From an uncultured Sutterella sp. (GTDB taxonomy: Bacteria; Pseudomonadota; Gammaproteobacteria; Burkholderiales; Burkholderiaceae_F): a DNA stretch of 34,886 nucleotides. The notes under the pieces are model-generated. The model ran no database searches. It saw only the letters and a list, made by a program, of their open reading frames with translations, and was not told where the DNA came from. The stretch spans positions 1-34,886 of the forward strand of contig OMXR01000011.1 of the NCBI GenBank assembly GCA_900315045.1, written 5' to 3'. Both the position numbers and the translations under genes were made by a program. Shown in pieces: positions 14,736-22,600 of this stretch; the first letter of the stretch is position 1; each line of letters starts with the position of its first letter.

Positions 14736-15458
14736 ATGATGGCGATCGACCCCAGAGTACGGATTACTGCCGGAGCCCTGCTTGCCTGCGCAAGCGCCGT
14801 GGTTCCGAGCATTGCCGCAGCGGCGCTCTCAGCCGCCTGCGCCGCGCTTTTTGCCGCCGCGCTGCCCGCGCCAGCGCGTGCAACCGCGCTCGGACGCCTT
14901 GCCTCGGTGAACGCGTTCCTCATTTTCATCTGGCTCTTCACCCCGTTCACCGTGCCGGGGGAAGCGGCCTTTCACGTGTTCGGCCTGCCCGCAAGCCGCG
15001 CCGGGCTCTCGATTGCGCTTCTGGCAACCCTCAAGTGCAACGCAGCCTTTCTCTGGTTCACGGCCGCTACGGGCACCATGACGCTCACTGAGTTCGCAAG
15101 GGGCCTCACGGGGCTTCGCTTTCCCGCAAGGCTCGTGTCGCTGCTGCTGCTCACCGCGCGCCAGATCGGCACCTTCTCGGAGATTTCCGCGCAGCTGCGC
15201 CAGGCGGCCAGACTGAGGGCCTTCCAGCCCCGGCTCGACCGGCGCACGTACCGCACGCTCGCGAGCTTTGTCGCCATTCTCCTGCTGCGCGCCTTCGGCA
15301 AAAGCCGCGCGATGCAGGACGCGCTCAAGCTTCGCGCCTTCAGCGGCACATGGCCGCGCCCCGAATCCGCAAGGCTCGCCGCAGCCGACTGGACCGTGCT
15401 CGGCCTTGCAGCCCTTGCCACCCTTATCATTGCCTGCGTCTCGATTCTTCTGCCCTAA
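14736..15458 (+). CDS. nikQ: ECF transporter transmembrane subunit (NikQ/CbiQ)
   Basis: About 240 residues and highly hydrophobic. It is the T-component of an ECF importer and couples the S-component to the ATPase. The coupling region contains QLRQAARLRAF and KSRAMQDALKLRAF, corresponding to the paired Ala-Arg-Gly type motifs of the family but with Arg-Ala-Phe in place of ARG. Two adjacent ATG codons (14736, 14739) could start it; both lie just after the nikL stop. Confidence 0.85.
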   Translation: MMAIDPRVRITAGALLACASAVVPSIAAAALSAACAALFAAALPAPARATALGRLASVNAFLIFIWLFTPFTVPGEAAFHVFGLPASRAGLSIALLATLKCNAAFLWFTAATGTMTLTEFARGLTGLRFPARLVSLLLLTARQIGTFSEISAQLRQAARLRAFQPRLDRRTYRTLASFVAILLLRAFGKSRAMQDALKLRAFSGTWPRPESARLAAADWTVLGLAALATLIIACVSILLP

Positions 15459-15464
15459 AGCGCC

Positions 15465-16151
15465 ATGTCCGGAAAACACCTTCTGCAAGTCAAGAACCTC
15501 TCGTTCGGATTCACGGGGACATCCCGTCTGTTTGACGGAGCCTCGCTCACGATCCACGAGGAGGACCGGATCGGTCTCTGGGCCGACAACGGCTCAGGCA
15601 AGACGACGCTTCTGCGCATCATCACCGGACTGCAGAAGGCCGACGCGATGGAATTCACGCTTGACGGCAAGCCGGTTACGGACGAGCAGGGATTCCGGCA
15701 AGTGCGCAAAAGCTTCGGCTTTGTTCTGCAGAATGCCGAAGACCAGCTCTTTTTCCCCGAAGTGATCGATGACGTGATGTTCGGGCCGCTCAATCTGGGC
15801 CTCTCCGAGACCGAGGCGCGCAAGGCCGCTCTTGAGGCTCTTTCCAGACTCGGCATCAGCCAGCTTGCTAACGCCGATTCCTTCCGGCTCTCGGGCGGTC
15901 AGAAGCGCCTTGTCTCCATTGCCTCGATCCTGGCGATGCGCCCGGTCGGGCTGCTGCTCGACGAGCCGACGACGGGGCTCGATGCCAAGGCAAGGGCGCG
16001 CCTGATCGAAGTGCTCGGCGCGCTCGACGGGCCGCGCCTCATCGTGAGCCACGACATGGCGTTTCTGCGCGCGGTTTCCAACCGCCTTGTGAGCATTGAA
16101 AACGGGCATCTGGTGCCCTTGAATTTCCCGGCCGGTGAGCACTTTTCCTGA
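15465..16151 (+). CDS. nikO: ECF transporter ATP-binding subunit (NikO/CbiO)
   Basis: A 228-residue ABC ATPase. The Walker A motif reads ADNGSGKT (40-47), with Ala in place of the usual first Gly. The Q-loop region is FGFVLQNAEDQLF, typical of CbiO. The signature is LSGGQ (near 142), Walker B is GLLLDEPT, and the switch histidine is in IVSHD. It starts 6 nt after nikQ and closes the nikKMLQO operon. I see no strong terminator immediately after it. Confidence 0.93.
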   Translation: MSGKHLLQVKNLSFGFTGTSRLFDGASLTIHEEDRIGLWADNGSGKTTLLRIITGLQKADAMEFTLDGKPVTDEQGFRQVRKSFGFVLQNAEDQLFFPEVIDDVMFGPLNLGLSETEARKAALEALSRLGISQLANADSFRLSGGQKRLVSIASILAMRPVGLLLDEPTTGLDAKARARLIEVLGALDGPRLIVSHDMAFLRAVSNRLVSIENGHLVPLNFPAGEHFS

Positions 16152-16283
16152 GCCAAACTGCAAAAATATCTCGCTTTTCACGGTTTTCCGCTCTCGTTTG
16201 CTGAAATCCCTAGCATTTTCAAGTGTTCTAAGCGTATATTTGGGAATCATCGTTTTCACTCTTATCCGAAAGGAGAATCACCC

Positions 16284-16589
16284 ATGAACAAAGTTGAACT
16301 GGTTGCCGCCGTTGCCGAGCAGACCGGCCTCACCAAGGCTCAGGCTCTGGCCGCCGTCAAGGCCTTCACGGACGTGGTCGTTGCCAAGGTTGCCGCCGAA
16401 GAAGACGTGCAGCTGATCGGCTTTGGCACGTTCGCAGCCAAGAAGGTTGCCGCCCGCACCGGCCGCAATCCCTCCACCGGCGCCGAGATCAAGATCGCGG
16501 CCAAGACGGTTCCCGTCTTCAAGGCCGGCAAGGCCTTCAAGGACGTGGTCAACGCTCCCAAGAAGAAGACCCGCGCCCGCAAGGCCTAA
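16284..16589 (+). CDS. hupB: HU-family DNA-binding protein
   Basis: A 101-residue histone-like protein that bends and compacts DNA. It begins MNKVELVAAVAEQTGLTKAQA, and the DNA-binding arm is GFGTFAAKKVAARTGRNPSTGAEI, both canonical. A Lys/Arg/Ala tail (PKKKTRARKA) extends a few residues beyond the usual 90, as in several betaproteobacterial HU proteins. A strong Shine-Dalgarno (AAGGAGA) precedes the ATG. An AT-rich upstream region with TATATT at about 16234 may hold the promoter. Confidence 0.95.
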   Translation: MNKVELVAAVAEQTGLTKAQALAAVKAFTDVVVAKVAAEEDVQLIGFGTFAAKKVAARTGRNPSTGAEIKIAAKTVPVFKAGKAFKDVVNAPKKKTRARKA

Positions 16590-16642
16590 TGGGTTTCTCC
16601 GCAAGCGCGCTTCCGAAGGGCCGAGCCCCGGGGGCGCGCATG

Positions 16643-16676
16643 AAGAGGGCGGCTCTTTCGGGGGCCGCTCTTTTTT
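16643..16676 (+). terminator. intrinsic terminator after hupB
   Basis: AAGAGGGCGGC and GCCGCTCTTTT pair over 11 bp with two G-U pairs, and the run of T continues to 16676. The loop is ten bases long. Confidence 0.85.
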
Positions 16677-16782
16677 CGTGTGGAGTGCGCCGATTCCGCC
16701 GATCGCATTGCTGGACTACAATGAGCAAAGGGCCGCGCAAATGGATATCAGCGCGCGGTTCGGAAACAGCAAAGGAGGGCGC

Positions 16783-17514
16783 ATGCAGAAACGATTCAAA
16801 CTCACACTGGCTGCGGCTTTCGCAGCTCTGATTCTGTCCGGATGCCAGACGATGCAGGACGTGCCGGCCGACGACAAGGCTCCCGTGGTCAACATCTCCC
16901 AGGTTCTTGATCCGCCGCCAGCCAAAGGAAGCATCCAGCAGAGAAACGACGAAAGGTTCAACGCTCTCGGCCAGGAACTGCGCAAAACGCCGCGCGGCAA
17001 GCGAATTCAGATTGACGCCGACCGCTGCTTCCCCGAGCCGCTGCGGCTCTGGATGGGCCAGACGATCGGCGTGGAACTGTCCAAGGAGAAGACGCCCGAG
17101 ACATGGCGCCTGATGGACATGGCCCAGCCCATTCTTCTTGTCTCGCAAAGAAAGGCCAAGAAATACTTTTCGCGTCCCCGGCCCTTTGCCGAGTTCAATC
17201 CCAAGGATCAGACCTGCAGGCCCGACCAGCGCAAAGGCCTAGGCAACTACAAGAGCTACCCCTCGGGACACACGATCACGGGCTGGTTCGCCGCTCTGGT
17301 CTTTACCTCGCTTGTGCCTCAGAAGGCCGAAGCCATTCTGCGCGAAGGCTACACGATGGGCGAGAGCCGCTGGATCTGCGGCGCGCACTGGAAGAGCGAC
17401 GTTGAGGCGGGACGCACTTCCGGCGCCGCGCTCTTTGCCCGCGCCGTGGGCGATCCCTCGTTCCGCACCCAGATGGATCGCGCCCGGGAAGAGTTGCAGA
17501 GCAAGCTGCAATAG
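16783..17514 (+). CDS. PAP2-family (class A type) acid phosphatase, lipoprotein
   Basis: A 243-residue predicted lipoprotein: signal peptide MQKRFKLTLAAAFAALILSGC with lipidation at Cys21. All parts of the nonspecific acid phosphatase signature are present: K126-x6-R133-P134, PSGH (160-163) and S195-R196 with His202 and Asp206. It should hydrolyse phosphate esters in the periplasm through a phosphohistidine. A Cys in TCRPD and one in WICG may form a disulfide. The start is fixed by AAAGGAGG upstream of ATG 16783. It is monocistronic, between the hupB terminator and its own terminator. A relative that has lost the catalytic residues lies at 19680-20426. Confidence 0.88.
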   Translation: MQKRFKLTLAAAFAALILSGCQTMQDVPADDKAPVVNISQVLDPPPAKGSIQQRNDERFNALGQELRKTPRGKRIQIDADRCFPEPLRLWMGQTIGVELSKEKTPETWRLMDMAQPILLVSQRKAKKYFSRPRPFAEFNPKDQTCRPDQRKGLGNYKSYPSGHTITGWFAALVFTSLVPQKAEAILREGYTMGESRWICGAHWKSDVEAGRTSGAALFARAVGDPSFRTQMDRAREELQSKLQ

Positions 17515-17532
17515 AAGCCCCGGGTGAGAGCA

Positions 17533-17569
17533 GGCCGCGGAAAACCGAAAGTCGGTTCCGCGGCCTTTT
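17533..17569 (+). terminator. terminator after the acid phosphatase gene
   Basis: A long hairpin, GGCCGCGG with AACCGA on the left and TCGGTT with CCGCGGCC on the right, has two bulged A and is followed by TTTTC. Confidence 0.8.
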
Positions 17570-17756
17570 CCGTCTTGAGAGGCCGGATCCGAAGCGCCAA
17601 GCCGCCTGCCCGGATCCAGCCATGCAGCGCAAAGCGCTGGATCTTCAGCAGATGCGTCTGGTTGCAGGTGTTGATCCAATCGAGCGACGGATACCAGATC
17701 GAGCCTTCTGTCATGCTCGGGATCCGGCAGGAACCGGGCGGGGAGGGAGAGGCCGG

Positions 17757-19376
17757 TCAAGCTCCGGCAGCCGCGGCGTACAGGCTCTTGAGCCTGCGCT
17801 TGCTGACGTACATGCTGTGGTCTGCGCGCTCGAAGACGTCGTTCACGCAGCTGTTTGTCTCAAACCTGGCCATGCCGCAGGCGCAAATGGGCCGGCCGGG
17901 AGCAAATTCGCTTTCGGTATAGCTTTCGGCCTTCCGGACCAACTCGTCAATGTTCTCATAGTCCCGTCCCTGGCAGATCACGACAAACTCGTCCCCGCCC
18001 ATGCGGAAGACGGGGCTATGGCTGAACACGTTGCAGATGTGCCTGCCGGCTTCTCTCAGGTACTGGTCCCCGGCGCGGTGTCCTTGCGTGTCGTTGACCG
18101 TCTTCAGATCATTGAGATCCATCACTACCACGGCAAAATTCCCGACCGTCCGCTCCTTGATCTGCCGATCGAGCCGGGTTTTCGCCTCCGCGTAGGCGTT
18201 GCGGTTCTTCAGGCCGGTAAGCACATCGGTATGCGCCTCATCCCGGATCTGGGCAATGCGCCTTGCGTAGTCCTCCTCGTGGCGCACTGCGGCGTCAATG
18301 TCCTGCAAGCCCACGATCAGGCGCTTTTCGCCTTCTTCGGCAACCAGCACGGCCTTGAGCTGCACGTACTTCGCCCGCTCTCCGAAATGGATCCGGTAGC
18401 TCAGCGTAAAAATGCCGCAGCGCTCAATCTCGCGCAGGACGCTTTCCTTGCTGAAGAGGGAAAGGAACCGCTCCTGGTCCTCCTTCACGAGCACGCCGCG
18501 GATGTTCTCCCGGGATGCCTCGAAAAACCGTCCGCCTTCCTTGGGCACGGCAAAGGCTTCGTACTGGGCGACCGAGCGGTATTCCTGGTAGTAATCCGTT
18601 TCAGGATCCACGTCATAGATGCAGATGAACTCACCGACGAGCGCATTCACGCGGGCGTACGCCCTGTGCTCGCCCTTGAGCCGCTCGGCAAGGAGTCTTC
18701 TGCGCTCATCATCCTTTTCGCCGGCAATGACCCTGAAGCGCAGCACGCTGGTTCCCAGCATGAGCGCCATGCTGTAAAGCGGCAGGTACGGGAACCACAG
18801 CTGCAGAACCAGAAATGCCGAGGCGACCAGGCCGAAAAACGCAATGGCGCGGTAGCGCTGCCGCAGCTCTGCGGGGCGGCTGCGCTGGACGGCGGGGGAA
18901 AGCGCATAGATGGAAACGCAAAGAAGCAGCACGATCACGGCGGCAAGGAGCACGTACCGCGCCGCAAGCGCCTTGTACACGCACTGGGCATCAACGGAGA
19001 AGAGGACCGGCGCGAAGACATTCACGGCTACCGTCGCCGCAACGACCACGAAATACCCGCGGCCCACCAGATCGAGCACCCGGCCTTCGGCCCGGTCCGC
19101 CTCCAGATAGGCAACGGCAAACTGCGTCCAGAGCATGACGGCAAGCGCCATGCTGACGAAATAGAGCGAGGTGTCAACAAAAAGCAGCGAAGGGATCTTG
19201 AGGGACTCGATGATGCCCCAGAGAATGTCGGTCGCGTAGTAGGCAAGCACCGCCAGAAGAAACCTTCTGTACCTGCGCTGAGCCTTCAGGGCAAGGCCGG
19301 AGCGGTTGAGAAAGATCTCCTCGTTCTCAATCAGCAGCACTAAAACCGCGATCACCCCAATTGCTGAGTAGTACAT
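17757..19376 (-). CDS. membrane-bound diguanylate cyclase (GGDEF)
   Basis: A 539-residue protein. The first 220 residues form about six to seven membrane segments (for example FVVVAATVAVNVFAPVLF and YVLLAAVIVLLLCVSIYAL). A PAS-like region (about 230-370; LVGEFICIYDVDPETDYY, ending LIVGLQDIDAAVRHEEDY) leads into a GGDEF domain: HTDVLTGLKNRNAY, MDLNDLKTVNDTQGH and RMGGDEF near 455. The active-site motif is intact, so it should make c-di-GMP. No RxxD inhibitory site is visible. It is transcribed away from the downstream lipoprotein gene, with which it shares a 300-nt upstream region. Confidence 0.88.
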   Translation of the reverse strand: MYYSAIGVIAVLVLLIENEEIFLNRSGLALKAQRRYRRFLLAVLAYYATDILWGIIESLKIPSLLFVDTSLYFVSMALAVMLWTQFAVAYLEADRAEGRVLDLVGRGYFVVVAATVAVNVFAPVLFSVDAQCVYKALAARYVLLAAVIVLLLCVSIYALSPAVQRSRPAELRQRYRAIAFFGLVASAFLVLQLWFPYLPLYSMALMLGTSVLRFRVIAGEKDDERRRLLAERLKGEHRAYARVNALVGEFICIYDVDPETDYYQEYRSVAQYEAFAVPKEGGRFFEASRENIRGVLVKEDQERFLSLFSKESVLREIERCGIFTLSYRIHFGERAKYVQLKAVLVAEEGEKRLIVGLQDIDAAVRHEEDYARRIAQIRDEAHTDVLTGLKNRNAYAEAKTRLDRQIKERTVGNFAVVVMDLNDLKTVNDTQGHRAGDQYLREAGRHICNVFSHSPVFRMGGDEFVVICQGRDYENIDELVRKAESYTESEFAPGRPICACGMARFETNSCVNDVFERADHSMYVSKRRLKSLYAAAAGA

Positions 19377-19544
19377 GAATGAACTTCCCCCGTTGCAATG
19401 TCAACCGTCGCAAAAGCACCACGCGAACAGTCTCAAACCACTTTTTCCGCCTGTCTTCATTTCATTTTGACGATTATAGGCGCAAAATACGCCCCCGTTC
19501 CTTTTAATGAGTCATGTCGTGATTTTGTTCTGCGAGCCTCGCCA

Positions 19545-19575
19545 GCCAGAAGCCGCTTCAGTCTCGGCTTCTGGC
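19545..19575. repeat. 11-bp perfect inverted repeat
   Basis: GCCAGAAGCCG and CGGCTTCTGGC flank a 9-nt loop, 35 bp upstream of the candidate -35 box. Neither side carries a T-tract, so it is more like an operator or structured leader for the divergent GGDEF gene than a terminator. Confidence 0.55.
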
Positions 19576-19610
19576 GCAAAATGGAAACACTGCGCAGCGC
19601 AGGCGCGAAT

Positions 19611-19640
19611 TTGCCTTCCGGCGCGGTTAAAATCTAATAT
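19611..19640 (+). promoter_or_regulatory. sigma-70 promoter candidate for the phosphatase-like lipoprotein gene
   Basis: TTGCCT and TAATAT are separated by 18 nt, followed by a short leader to the GTG at 19680. Confidence 0.45.
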
Positions 19641-19679
19641 GGCTATTTTTGTTGCAAACTTGAATTGTCGAGGCTGACA

Positions 19680-20426
19680 GTGAAACTCAAACATTCCGCC
19701 GCCGTTCTTGCCTGCGCCATCCTGTGCCTGAATTCAACCGGCTGCTCGCTCTTTCAGACTGAGCCTGCCCCCGTTCAGGAGCCTGCGCCGCAGCCGCTCA
19801 AGATCGACGGAAGCAGTTTCGTTCCGCCGCCGCCCACGCAGGAATCCTCCACGCAGAAAACCGACGAGGACTCGCTTGTGATGAGCCTTGCGCTCCGGGA
19901 CACCGAGCGCGGGAAACGAGCAGCGCAGGACATGGATCTCACAAAGTTCTGGCGTCTGATGGTTCGGTATTCCAAGGTGAGCGGCCGTAACATCACGCCC
20001 AAGTCGCTGCCCGCAACGCACAAGCTGCTGGTGATAACCTGGCGTACGGCCAGGCTTGCCGCGGTGGCGGCCGACAAGCACTATCCGAGAAAGCGTCCCT
20101 GGGTCGACTTCCTTGCCGAGGACGAGACCTGCAGGCCGGATCTGAAGGCCTCTGCCGCGAGCGAGGATTCCTTTGCCTCGTCGTTCACGACGCGCATCTG
20201 GTCCGTTGCGCTTGCGCTCTCGGCCGTGCTTCCGAGCCGCTCGGACGCGATCGTGCGCGAAGCCGTGGAAATCACCACGAACCGCTGGATCTGCGGCCTC
20301 GCATGGAAGAGCGATGTCGAGGCGGGCAGGGTGCTCGGCTCGGCCGTATACAGTCAGCTGAGCGGCGAGCCCAAGTATCAGGAACTGCTCAGAAAAGCAC
20401 GTGCCGAACTTCTTGCCTCGCACTAG
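19680..20426 (+). CDS. inactive PAP2-phosphatase-like lipoprotein (pseudoenzyme)
   Basis: A 248-residue predicted lipoprotein (lipobox NSTGC, Cys22), followed by a Pro/Gln-rich linker. The core aligns with the active phosphatase at 16783: RPWVDF-DETCRPD against RPFAEF-DQTCRPD, and NRWICGLAWKSDVEAGR against SRWICGAHWKSDVEAGR. The catalytic set is lost: the PSGH histidine is Phe169 (ASSFT), the nucleophile-equivalent His202 is Ala208, Ser195 is Asn201, and the Lys-to-Arg-Pro spacing is one residue shorter. Asp212 remains. The frame is intact with its own promoter and GTG start, so this looks like a retained non-catalytic protein rather than decay. A binding or scaffolding role is inference. The large lipoprotein gene follows 49 nt later. 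Confidence 0.75.
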   Translation: MKLKHSAAVLACAILCLNSTGCSLFQTEPAPVQEPAPQPLKIDGSSFVPPPPTQESSTQKTDEDSLVMSLALRDTERGKRAAQDMDLTKFWRLMVRYSKVSGRNITPKSLPATHKLLVITWRTARLAAVAADKHYPRKRPWVDFLAEDETCRPDLKASAASEDSFASSFTTRIWSVALALSAVLPSRSDAIVREAVEITTNRWICGLAWKSDVEAGRVLGSAVYSQLSGEPKYQELLRKARAELLASH

Positions 20427-20475
20427 GCCATTCTTCCCGAGCCCTGCAGCAAGAACGTTGTTTAAGGTTGTTTCA

Positions 20476-22521
20476 ATGCGCACCAAAGTCTTCACCGCCT
20501 GCTTGTGCCTGCTCTTCGTTTCCGGATGCGGAAACGAGGACTACACGTCTCTGGTGCGCAACGGATTCTGGGCGGGAAACCGCGTCAGCCCGATCAGCAG
20601 CGCGGTCGACACCTGGCAGGGGTGCTTTTCCGGCAGCCAGAGCTGGAAGACGGTTCACGACAAGAACAATCAGGCAAGCGTCGTCTTCACCTGCCGCCTG
20701 GGCAAGAACTACACAAGGGGCCTTCTCGACCTGATGAAGAATCTCCATGCACTCGCTTCGCGCCACACGGACGCCAAGGGCGAATTCAGGAAAATCTTCG
20801 CCAAGGATCTTGCCGGGGCTTCGGATCTCAGGAACGTTACCTTGAAGCTCACTTTCCCGGTTGCCAATCCGCGCAGCTTCAGCGCCGACAAGACCACGCC
20901 CGCCTTCATCGGCGAGTGGGGCGACGGAACCGAGCTGCCGATCGGAACAGTCACGACCGAGGACATGGTCAATACGATGTTCCGCATCCCGATCGTCCCG
21001 GCCGGCGGAAGCCAGAAACGGGTTCTTGACGTGGGCAGGACTCTGCAAAACGAGATGCAGCGGCTGATCGGCGCCTATTTTGAGCACAAGAAGATCAATT
21101 TCGGCGTGACCAGCATCACCCAGGACGGCAAGACCTACGCGAACCTGAACGACAACAACGGCAAGCCGCTGCTCATCGAGTACCCGTACTACAAGGTCAC
21201 TTCCGAAAATGTCGAGCAGGCCGTCAACTCCCTGCTGGTGCCGAACACCCTGCAATGCAACCGGTGGTACGAATCGCGCATGCGGGGATTGCTCGGGAGC
21301 TCGGAAAAACGCGGCGAGTTCGAGGCTTTCAACTCGCTGTGCCGCATGGATCCGCGCATGGAGCCGGGATACTCGGCGACAACCCGGGTGGGCTACGAGG
21401 TCGTCTCCGACAGGCAGTATGCGATGGCCAGACGCTTCATGTACCAGCTCCACAACAGCGTCGTAAACGAAACCACCTGCAGGCCGGACTACTGGGATGA
21501 AGCCGTTGACGTCATCAATGAGTTCGGCAACGACGAGACCAAGGCACGGGCGGCCCGCGAGGTGGAAGTCTGGAAAAACAGATGCCTCACCCGAACCAGC
21601 GAGAACGGGTTCACCTACCTCAGAAAGGCGGCGCTTTTCCGGGCCGCCTCGCCCCATGTCTGCTCGAGCGGCGTGGCCGAAGCCATGTACGACCGCAGAA
21701 ACATGGTGCATCTGTCCGAGCGGGACAAGGCCTTCATTGACCGCAAATTCAAGGCGATCCGGGAGCAATGCGCTTCTGTCGGCAAAATCGCGGGCATCGC
21801 TTCGTCGCCCGAAGCAAGCGACCTGATCAGCCCTCCCGGCACCAAGGACGCCAAGAGCCTGCAGGAGGTCGCCGCCAACATCGACTACTACGTGTCCGTC
21901 TTCTTCTGCAAGGACAAGGACAATCCAGACAGTCCCTGCCACAAGCCCGGTTACATCGAACGGCTGAAGAGCGACGAATATGCCGCCTTCAAGCGGCTGA
22001 CTGATGCCAGCCCGGAACGATACAACCTGATCGAGGAGCTGGTTTGCGGCGAACTCGGCTACTGCAGCTACGGCGTTCTGAGCGACATCTACTTTGCCGA
22101 CGCCCTGAAGGCTGGCGAGAGCGCGGTGCCGCTCTCAAGCCATCAGACGGCCGGACTGGCATCCGTGCCAGAGACAGCCGAGCCGGCGGCTTCCGCAGCA
22201 GCAGGGGCGGGCGGACAGCAATCGGCTCAGGCCGAAGAGGCTGCCGCCAAAGACGCGGCGCCTCAGGCGAAAGCTCAGCCCAGTCAGGCGGCCTCGGTCA
22301 AGGCCGACGCCGCCCGGGTAAAGGCAAAGGCTGCGCAGCCGGCTTCCGCCAAAGGCCGGGTTGCTCAGGCGAAGGCCAAAGTTCAGCAACCCGCTTCCGG
22401 CAAGGGCAAGGCCGATCAGAAGAAGTCCGGCAACCAGAAGCCTGCCACCGCCAAGGGGAGCCGCGCTCGGAGCAAGACTCAGGCGCAGCGCTCCGCCTCC
22501 AGAAAGACGGAAAAGAAATAG
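20476..22521 (+). CDS. large lipoprotein of unknown function with a histone-H1-like basic tail
   Basis: 681 residues; I do not recognise the family. The signal peptide MRTKVFTACLCLLFVSGC gives a lipoprotein (lipobox VSGC, Cys18). Residues 20-560 are a mixed globular region with many scattered cysteines (for example WQGCF, VVFTCRLG, SLCRMD, TTCRPD, PHVCSSG, FFCKDKD, LVCGELGYCSYG), suggesting several disulfides. From about 575 to the end the sequence is low-complexity, first Ala/Glu-rich, then Ala/Lys/Gln/Ser-rich with repeats such as VKAKAAQPASAKGR and AKVQQPASGKGKA, ending in RKTEKK. Such tails bind polyanions (DNA, lipopolysaccharide, teichoic-type polymers); here that is inference. The gene lies 49 nt behind the inactive phosphatase and is probably co-transcribed with it. 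Confidence 0.8.
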   Translation: MRTKVFTACLCLLFVSGCGNEDYTSLVRNGFWAGNRVSPISSAVDTWQGCFSGSQSWKTVHDKNNQASVVFTCRLGKNYTRGLLDLMKNLHALASRHTDAKGEFRKIFAKDLAGASDLRNVTLKLTFPVANPRSFSADKTTPAFIGEWGDGTELPIGTVTTEDMVNTMFRIPIVPAGGSQKRVLDVGRTLQNEMQRLIGAYFEHKKINFGVTSITQDGKTYANLNDNNGKPLLIEYPYYKVTSENVEQAVNSLLVPNTLQCNRWYESRMRGLLGSSEKRGEFEAFNSLCRMDPRMEPGYSATTRVGYEVVSDRQYAMARRFMYQLHNSVVNETTCRPDYWDEAVDVINEFGNDETKARAAREVEVWKNRCLTRTSENGFTYLRKAALFRAASPHVCSSGVAEAMYDRRNMVHLSERDKAFIDRKFKAIREQCASVGKIAGIASSPEASDLISPPGTKDAKSLQEVAANIDYYVSVFFCKDKDNPDSPCHKPGYIERLKSDEYAAFKRLTDASPERYNLIEELVCGELGYCSYGVLSDIYFADALKAGESAVPLSSHQTAGLASVPETAEPAASAAAGAGGQQSAQAEEAAAKDAAPQAKAQPSQAASVKADAARVKAKAAQPASAKGRVAQAKAKVQQPASGKGKADQKKSGNQKPATAKGSRARSKTQAQRSASRKTEKK

Positions 22522-22552
22522 CCGGCGCATTCGGGCTGAATCAGCGCAGCAG

Positions 22553-22588
22553 ACTGCAGAAGGAGACCGCATTCTTCTGCAGTTTTTT
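22553..22588 (+). terminator. intrinsic terminator after the large lipoprotein gene
   Basis: ACTGCAGAAG and CTTCTGCAGT form a perfect 10-bp stem with an 11-nt loop, followed by six T. It also separates this operon from the convergent Wadjet operon, whose last stop is at 22601. Confidence 0.88.
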
Positions 22589-22600
22589 GTTTCTGGAGTT

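Larger units (their letters stand above)
19377..19679. other. divergent intergenic region, no gene seen
   Basis: About 300 nt between the divergent GGDEF and phosphatase-like lipoprotein genes. It holds an 11-bp inverted repeat (19545-19575) and a plausible sigma-70 promoter for the rightward gene (19611-19640). The remainder has no coding features that I trust. Confidence 0.5.

Noticed and set aside
17349-17714. Minus-strand open frame of 121 codons behind the acid phosphatase
   Set aside because: It runs across the strong terminator hairpin and into the antisense of the phosphatase gene. Its first 40 residues look protein-like, but no family was recognised and no ribosome site was seen.
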